From an uncultured Spirochaetaceae bacterium (GTDB taxonomy: Bacteria > Spirochaetota > Spirochaetia > Treponematales > Treponemataceae), in the NCBI GenBank assembly GCA_902799965.1, contig CADCCO010000007.1, positions 1-46,204 on the forward strand: a DNA stretch of 46,204 nt. Reading direction: 5' to 3'. The position numbers and the translations under genes were made by a program. Under the pieces are notes generated by a model, which did not search any database, was not told the DNA's origin, and saw only the letters and a list, made by a program, of their open reading frames with translations. Positions 41,839 to 46,204 of this stretch are shown piece after piece. Every line of letters begins with the position of its first letter. Within the stretch, counting starts at the first letter, position 1.

Positions 41839-43371
41839 ATGAGAAGATTTTTGGCCGCCTTTTTTGTATTGATAGCGTCCGCGCTGCTCGTCGTTTTTTT
41901 GACAAAGAAAACCGCAGGGAGCGCCGAAAAAGGCCAAGAGGCCGGCGAGTCGGATTCGCAGGACGTTCGCACTTCTGGAGCCGCCGACACCGAAAGCGCC
42001 GTGGGCTTGGAAGACTCAAGCGTCGTTTCGTTCATGCCGCTAAAGCCTGACGAGACTTTGCTAAGCTCAATGGGAATCGACTTGGACGGCGACAACTTGG
42101 ACGACGAAATCTTGATTGTCCGCAAGGCGGGAAACCCCTTTTTGTACATTATAATCGGCCTTTACAATCCGCAAACGACTTTGTACGACCGCGTCAGCGA
42201 GCTCAAGACGGAAGTGACGCAGTTCAAGTCTTTCTCTTACAACGGAATGGACGTGGCCGGCGACCACAAGACCGCTCTTGTTTACCAGGGTTTTACCGAC
42301 GACGGCCACGCGGTTTTGCAAATGTATTATTGCTCGCGCCGCGGCTTGACAAAAATCGGCGACTTTAAAAGCGACGGAACGATTTTCATTCAGCAATACA
42401 ACCGCACGGACACTTACGAGCTTTCGCAGTCGTCTGGAAGAAGCTTTCCTGTTTGGACTTACGCAAGCGACACGCGGGAAGGCGCGGGCAGCCTTAGCCA
42501 AGTTCAAACTGAATACGAATGGGATCCAGCCCTGCAGCGCTATGCGCAGGCGCGGCAAATTTTTGTGGCGGGAAAAAGCATCGCGGCGGCGGAGCTTGCA
42601 AAGATTCAAGACGGAACGGTGGAAACGTTCGCCAATTACTTGAACGGCCTTTGGTACAAGACCGACAACGAAGAGGACGAAATCCGCTACATTTTCTTGG
42701 ACTACAAAAACGCCGAAGTCATTTTCTTGGCGGGGGACGCGCAGGAAGTTTACAATTGGCAAAACTCCAACCTTTACAGGAACGGAATTTATCTTAGCAC
42801 GGTAAACGCGTCGATCGAAAATTTGCGCCGCCGCTTTGACATAAGCCTTACGGGCTTGGACGAAATGCGCGTCCACGTTTACGACGACGTTAGAATGAGA
42901 ATCGGCGCCGACGCTTTGTGGAACGGCAACTACAAAAAAATGAAGAGCGCCGCCGAATTCCCAACAGGCGAGCGCGACACTTCAAAATTGGATTCAATGC
43001 GCGAGCGGCTTGAGGAAATAAAATTTTGGTCGGCTCCCGACGGCGCGCTCTTAAGCTTTAAGAACGGCGCCTATTCGATAACGGGCGAAACCTTGAACGA
43101 AAGCGGCGTGTATTGCGTTTCGCTTGTCGCGGACGACCTGGTGATACAGTTCAATTCCCGCTCCGCCGACCGCTACATCGGCAACGTGTACTTGATTCAA
43201 TACGAAAAGAAGACCGTGGAGCCCACGGCAAAAGAAAAGGCGCGCGGAAAAAAGCCGACGGTCGTTGAAGACAAAAACGTTCTTGTCTTGCGGCCGGCGC
43301 AAATAATGTCAAGCGCCGCCTACGAAATGTCGGGACGCGCGCTGACATTGACCGCCGAAGACGGCCGCTAG
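41839..43371 (+). CDS. Pallilysin (Tp0751)-related envelope protein
   Basis: A 510-residue protein with an N-terminal membrane or signal segment (FLAAFFVLIASALLVVFL). A calcium-type loop DLDGDNLDDE occurs near residue 80 within an FG-GAP/VCBS-like region. A later domain (~270-375) contains YLNGLWYKTD, NAEVIFLAGDAQEVY, SIENLRRRFDISLTG and DALWNGNYKKM. It aligns by eye with my recollection of T. pallidum Tp0751, a lipocalin-fold, host-ligand-binding protein (LLAGLWIQTE, HAEITFSRASVQEIF, SIRRRLEVTF, TSMWDGQYTRY). The Tp0751 HEVIH protease motif is not kept; the matching stretch reads DEMRVHV. Surface exposure and adhesion are inferred from the family, not seen. It starts right after the solute-binding-like gene and converges on ftsH. 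Confidence 0.7.
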   Translation: MRRFLAAFFVLIASALLVVFLTKKTAGSAEKGQEAGESDSQDVRTSGAADTESAVGLEDSSVVSFMPLKPDETLLSSMGIDLDGDNLDDEILIVRKAGNPFLYIIIGLYNPQTTLYDRVSELKTEVTQFKSFSYNGMDVAGDHKTALVYQGFTDDGHAVLQMYYCSRRGLTKIGDFKSDGTIFIQQYNRTDTYELSQSSGRSFPVWTYASDTREGAGSLSQVQTEYEWDPALQRYAQARQIFVAGKSIAAAELAKIQDGTVETFANYLNGLWYKTDNEEDEIRYIFLDYKNAEVIFLAGDAQEVYNWQNSNLYRNGIYLSTVNASIENLRRRFDISLTGLDEMRVHVYDDVRMRIGADALWNGNYKKMKSAAEFPTGERDTSKLDSMRERLEEIKFWSAPDGALLSFKNGAYSITGETLNESGVYCVSLVADDLVIQFNSRSADRYIGNVYLIQYEKKTVEPTAKEKARGKKPTVVEDKNVLVLRPAQIMSSAAYEMSGRALTLTAEDGR

Positions 43372-43377
43372 CCGCTT

Positions 43378-43394
43378 TGTCATGCGGGGTGACA
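43378..43394. terminator. Small hairpin between convergent genes
   Basis: TGTCA (43378-43382) and TGACA (43390-43394) around TGCGGGG, followed by TTTT on the plus strand. It lies in the 25-nt gap between the pallilysin-related gene and ftsH and could be a weak terminator. Confidence 0.35.
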
Positions 43395-43396
43395 TT

Positions 43397-45439
43397 TTAT
43401 TCTGCCGCTTTTTTGGCGGAGCGGCGCGGTTTTTTTGTTTCGGATTTGGCCTCAGCTTCCAAGGCTTCGCAATGCTTTTGCGCCTCGACGATGTCTTGGA
43501 ATTCCTTTCCTTCCATCGTTTCGATTTCCAAAAGCCGCTTGGCGATTGTTTCCAAAAGCTCGCGCTTGCTTTTTAGCAATTTAAGCGCCGCGTTGTAGCG
43601 TTCGTCCATTATGCGCGCGATTTCGTTGTCCACGTATTTTTGCGTTTCTTCGCTGAACTCGCGGACCAATTCCGGCTCGGCCACGCCGCCGTAGCCGCGC
43701 CCGCTTTTTCCAAGAGTCATGTTCTTGAACTTGTCGCTCATGCCGTAGTCGGTAATCATTCGTTTGATTATGTCGGTGGCGCGGCTTATGTCGTTTGACG
43801 CGCCGGTGGTGATTTCGTCCTTGCCGAAAACGACTTCTTCAGCGGCGCGGCCGCCAAGCAAGCCGTCGACTTTTCCGAGCAATTCTTTCTTTGTGAACAA
43901 AAGCTGCTCGTCCTCGCTGCGGTACATCGTGTAGCCCAAGGCTCCCGCGCCGCGCGGCAAAATCGTTATCTTGTGAACCGGATCGCTTCCGGGAGTGAAG
44001 GCGCTTACGAGCGCGTGGCCGGTTTCGTGGTAGGCGACGCAAACGCGCTCCTTTTCCTTTTCGACGCGGCTTTTCTTTTTAAGGCCGATAATCACTTTTT
44101 CAATCGCCTCGTCAAAGTCGCTCATGATGACTTGCTTGCGTCCGTTGCGGACTGCAAGGAGCGCGGCTTCGTTTACGATGTTGGCCAAGTCAGCGCCGCT
44201 AAAGCCGCTTGAGGCGTGGGCCAGCGCTGTAAAGTCAACCGAGGGGTCAACTTTTACGTTCTTTGAGTGAATGCGCAAAATAGCCTCGCGGCCCTTTACG
44301 TCGGGCTTGTCGACGGTGACCTGCCTGTCAAAGCGGCCGGGGCGCAAGAGGGCGGGGTCAAGAATGTCGGGGCGGTTTGTGGCGCCCAAAACAATCAAGC
44401 CCTTTTCGTTGTCAAAGCCGTCCATTTCGACGAGCAATTGGTTGAGCGTCTGCTCGCGCTCGTCGTTTCCGCCAAGATTGTTGACGCGGCTTTTTCCAAT
44501 CGCGTCAAGCTCGTCGATGAAGATGATGCAGGGCGCCTTTTCGCGCGCGCTTCGGAACAAGTCGCGGACGCGGCTGGCTCCAACGCCAACGAACATTTCG
44601 ACAAAGTCGGAGCCGGAGATTCTAAAGAAGGGAACGCCGGCTTCTCCAGCGACCGCGCGGGCCAGCAAGGTTTTTCCGGTGCCGGGCGGGCCAACCAGCA
44701 AAACGCCCTTGGGAATTTTTCCGCCGATTTCAGTGTATTTTTTGGGCGTCTTCAAAAAGTCCACGACTTCGACCAACTCTTCCTTGGCCTCGTCAACGCC
44801 CGCCACGTCGGCGAATCTTGTTTTGACTTTGCCTTCCTCAATCGCCTTGGCCCGGCCTCCGCCGACTCCAAAAAGGCTTCCCATTCCGCCGGCTCCGCCG
44901 CCCATTCTTCTGAAAATGAAAAAGTACATCAGCGCCAAAAGGCCGATGGGCAAGAGTATGTTCAACAAAATTTGCAAAAGGTAATTGTTCTGCTGGCGGA
45001 TGAATTTGTATTTGATTCCGCTTTCGTCAAGCAGCCTGATGAAGTCCTCGAACAAAACGCCGACGGTTTTGTAGTCCGGCGTCCGCGAGCTTTGCATGAA
45101 GAAGGGAAGTGGGGCTCGCTCGCTTTCTTTTTGCTCGCTGTGGGGGGAAACGTAGCCGTAAAAATAGCTGTCGCTCAACTCCACTTCTTTTATCGTTCCG
45201 TTTTGAACGAGCTTTCGGAATTCTGAAAATTCAATCATGCGCTCGTTGGCCGAGCTGGAGAACACGTTCACAAAACCCAAGACCAAAATCGCCGTGACCA
45301 CAATCAGCCAAAATGGAAAGCGAGAGCCGCCGCCAGAGCCGCCCTTTTTTCCGTCGTCGTCCGCCGAAAGCTTGAAAAAGTCAAACTGGTCGTCTTCGTC
45401 TTTTTTATTTTTTTTCTTTTCGTTTTTTTGTTCGCTCAT
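43397..45439 (-). CDS. ftsH: ATP-dependent zinc metalloprotease FtsH
   Basis: A 680-residue hexameric membrane protease that unfolds and degrades membrane and short-lived cytosolic proteins. A lysine/aspartate-rich N-terminal extension (~1-40) precedes membrane helix 1 ([20 protein letters not shown]). A periplasmic domain and helix 2 (~150-172) follow. The AAA module has Walker A GPPGTGKT (~245), Walker [10 protein letters not shown], and the second region of homology [21 protein letters not shown] (in part). The zinc site is HETGH (~473), with the third ligand expected in the [21 protein letters not shown] region. The C-terminus is basic. The ATG at 45439 follows a leaderless-type promoter. 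Confidence 0.97.
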   Translation of the reverse strand: MSEQKNEKKKNKKDEDDQFDFFKLSADDDGKKGGSGGGSRFPFWLIVVTAILVLGFVNVFSSSANERMIEFSEFRKLVQNGTIKEVELSDSYFYGYVSPHSEQKESERAPLPFFMQSSRTPDYKTVGVLFEDFIRLLDESGIKYKFIRQQNNYLLQILLNILLPIGLLALMYFFIFRRMGGGAGGMGSLFGVGGGRAKAIEEGKVKTRFADVAGVDEAKEELVEVVDFLKTPKKYTEIGGKIPKGVLLVGPPGTGKTLLARAVAGEAGVPFFRISGSDFVEMFVGVGASRVRDLFRSAREKAPCIIFIDELDAIGKSRVNNLGGNDEREQTLNQLLVEMDGFDNEKGLIVLGATNRPDILDPALLRPGRFDRQVTVDKPDVKGREAILRIHSKNVKVDPSVDFTALAHASSGFSGADLANIVNEAALLAVRNGRKQVIMSDFDEAIEKVIIGLKKKSRVEKEKERVCVAYHETGHALVSAFTPGSDPVHKITILPRGAGALGYTMYRSEDEQLLFTKKELLGKVDGLLGGRAAEEVVFGKDEITTGASNDISRATDIIKRMITDYGMSDKFKNMTLGKSGRGYGGVAEPELVREFSEETQKYVDNEIARIMDERYNAALKLLKSKRELLETIAKRLLEIETMEGKEFQDIVEAQKHCEALEAEAKSETKKPRRSAKKAAE

Positions 45440-45447
45440 ATCCTTAT

Positions 45448-45476
45448 ACTATAGCAGAAACGCGCGCTTGTTGCAA
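45448..45476 (-). promoter_or_regulatory. ftsH promoter (leaderless type), sharing its -35 with the GtrA-like gene
   Basis: Minus strand: TTGCAA (45476-45471), 17-bp spacer, TATAGT (45453-45448), then 8 nt to the ATG at 45439. AAGGA lies only one base from the ATG, too close for a normal ribosome site. Confidence 0.65.
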
Positions 45477-45499
45477 TTCCCGCGTTCATTCTATATAAT
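45471..45499 (+). promoter_or_regulatory. GtrA-like gene promoter (leaderless type), sharing its -35 with ftsH
   Basis: TTGCAA (45471-45476), 17-bp spacer, TATAAT (45494-45499), then 7 nt to the ATG at 45507. Because TTGCAA is its own reverse complement, the same six base pairs can serve both divergent promoters. Confidence 0.65.
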
Positions 45500-45506
45500 T
45501 ATTTTT

Positions 45507-46010
45507 ATGGAAGAAGTTGAACAAAGCGCCGGCGCGCAAAGCTCGGAAAAGCGGCCGGACATTTTTGACCGCATCATGTCGCTGCCGGTCTTGCGGATTT
45601 TCGAGCCTTTTTACAAAGCCCACAAAATGGTCTTGCTTTACTTGTTTTTTGGCGGAACGGCCTTTTTCTTGAACATTTTCTTGTTCTACGGAATCGCGCG
45701 GCTGACACCGCTTGACCCCCTCGTTAACAACGTCATTTGCTGGGTGATTTGCGTCCTCTACCAGTTTTGGACAAACCGCACTTGGGTTTTTGACGGAAAG
45801 ACAAACGGCGCCTGGGAATTCATAAAGCAAATTCTTTCTTTTTTTGGCGGCCGCTTGTTCACGCTTTTCTTGGAAGAAGCGATTATCGCGGTCTTCATCA
45901 CTTGGCTAAAGCTGCCCGAAATGCCCGTAAAGCTTGCCGCGCAAGTCGTTGTCATCGTGTTGAACTACGTGATCAGCAAGCTTTTTGTGTTTAAAAAGGC
46001 GGAACAATAG
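45507..46010 (+). CDS. GtrA-family membrane protein
   Basis: A 167-residue inner-membrane protein. After a polar N-terminus (~1-40) there are four membrane helices: VLLYLFFGGTAFFLNIFLF, VNNVICWVICVLYQFW, GRLFTLFLEEAIIAVFI and LAAQVVVIVLNYVISKLF. The GtrA/DPMS marks NRTWVFD after helix 2 and NYVISKLFVFK at the end are present. Members are thought to help translocate or present polyprenyl-phosphate sugars for cell-envelope glycosylation. No glycosyltransferase is adjacent here. The ATG at 45507 is supported by the promoter 7 nt upstream; an open frame extends further upstream but runs antisense into ftsH. Confidence 0.87.
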   Translation: MEEVEQSAGAQSSEKRPDIFDRIMSLPVLRIFEPFYKAHKMVLLYLFFGGTAFFLNIFLFYGIARLTPLDPLVNNVICWVICVLYQFWTNRTWVFDGKTNGAWEFIKQILSFFGGRLFTLFLEEAIIAVFITWLKLPEMPVKLAAQVVVIVLNYVISKLFVFKKAEQ

Positions 46011-46074
46011 TTTTAACCACAATTGTAAGAAATACAAAACGCTCCCAGTCGTCGGTCGGTCGACGGAACCGACT

Positions 46075-46095
46075 ACGGCGGCAAGCCGCCGTTTT
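46075..46095 (+). terminator. Terminator of the GtrA-like gene
   Basis: ACGGCGG (46075-46081), loop CAAG, CCGCCGT (46086-46092) followed by TTT. A strong GC stem with a short T-tract, 64 nt after the stop. Confidence 0.6.
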
Positions 46096-46117
46096 GCTAT
46101 AGGAAGTTTATTCAACT

Positions 46118-46194
46118 GCCCGCTTTCGCGGGCTGGCAATAGCATCGTCGCCGTACATAAGGCGCAAAATGATTGCCCGCGCGCGGAAGCGCGC
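46118..46194. repeat. Cluster of GC hairpins near the window end, possibly REP-like
   Basis: GCCCGC-TTTC-GCGGGC (46118-46133) and GCGCGC-GGAA-GCGCGC (46179-46194), each bordered by GGCAAT or ATTGCC. The border word is also found at the groES hairpins (35308-35330). The stretch 46011-46204 has no recognisable gene. Confidence 0.35.
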
Positions 46195-46204
46195 AAGTAA
46201 ATAA

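Noticed and set aside
42067..42876. Open frame of 269 codons on the minus strand
   Set aside because: Shadow of the pallilysin-related gene; no signal features.
44267..45226. Open frame of 319 codons on the plus strand
   Set aside because: Antisense to ftsH, with low-complexity composition and no promoter or family match.
45237..45506. 90-residue N-terminal extension of the GtrA-like protein
   Set aside because: It lies antisense to the ftsH 5' end and upstream of the promoter; the extension is Ser/Pro/Phe-rich noise.
46011..46204. Possible tRNA or small gene at the right edge
   Set aside because: Only GC hairpins are seen; short open frames lack ribosome sites and family features.

Overview
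The window looks like a chromosome segment from a spirochaete of the genus Treponema, probably a moderate-GC (roughly 50-55%) species that is not T. pallidum. Several genes point this way: a giant SpiroCoCo-type coiled-coil protein, an IspD-IspF fusion next to a CarD-type regulator, a short alanyl-tRNA synthetase without the C-terminal domain, a groES that stands apart from groEL, and a protein that aligns by eye with my recollection of T. pallidum Tp0751 (pallilysin). The order alaS, SurA/Tpn39b-like protein, nusB, TPR lipoprotein, groES also matches the T. pallidum order as I remember it. Nothing indicates a prophage, plasmid, insertion sequence, CRISPR array, tRNA or rRNA. This is core chromosome, densely packed in short operons.

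Layout. 1-1145 (-): enolase, cut by the window edge, divergent from a NifU-like scaffold and GGGtGRT pair (1302-3057, +). The shared promoter region holds a strong 24-bp palindrome. 3393-5321 (+): membrane protein with a degenerate GGDEF domain and an intact EAL domain. 5332-13590 (-): nitrogen-assimilation operon gltD-asnB-gltB, followed by a secreted DUF2147 protein. The gltD leader contains a promoter-proximal terminator-like RNA. 13886-17037 (+): class III nucleotide cyclase and a one-pass coiled-coil membrane protein. 17136-27680 (+): a 1524-residue double-ATPase activase of the 2-hydroxyacyl-CoA dehydratase type, a secreted protein of unknown function, a HAD phosphatase and the SpiroCoCo protein. 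27690-33200 (-): IspDF, CarD and a four-gene operon with two tandem copies of [potassium-channel-like subunit + separate cyclic-nucleotide-binding protein]. 33334-35261 (+): alpha-amylase lipoprotein and groES. 35337-40586 (-): alaS operon. 40669-43371 (+): solute-binding-like protein and a pallilysin-related protein. 43397-45439 (-): ftsH. 45507-46010 (+): GtrA-like protein.

How the genes connect. Two nucleotide-signalling themes are visible. One is c-di-GMP breakdown (EAL protein). The other pairs a class III cyclase with two CRP-fold cyclic-nucleotide-binding proteins encoded beside channel subunits, which suggests a cyclic-nucleotide-controlled channel whose sensor is a separate polypeptide. 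One channel copy keeps the TVGYGD potassium filter and the other has lost it.

Promoter architecture is the most striking feature that annotation alone would miss. Six genes (the activase, carD, the amylase, alaS, ftsH and the GtrA-like gene) have a -35/-10 pair with exactly 17 bp spacing and an ATG only 7-9 nt after the -10. None has a usable Shine-Dalgarno site, so these mRNAs are predicted to be leaderless. The ftsH and GtrA-like promoters are back to back and appear to share one palindromic -35 hexamer, TTGCAA. These statements come from reading the sequence; no searches, alignments or folding programs were run.
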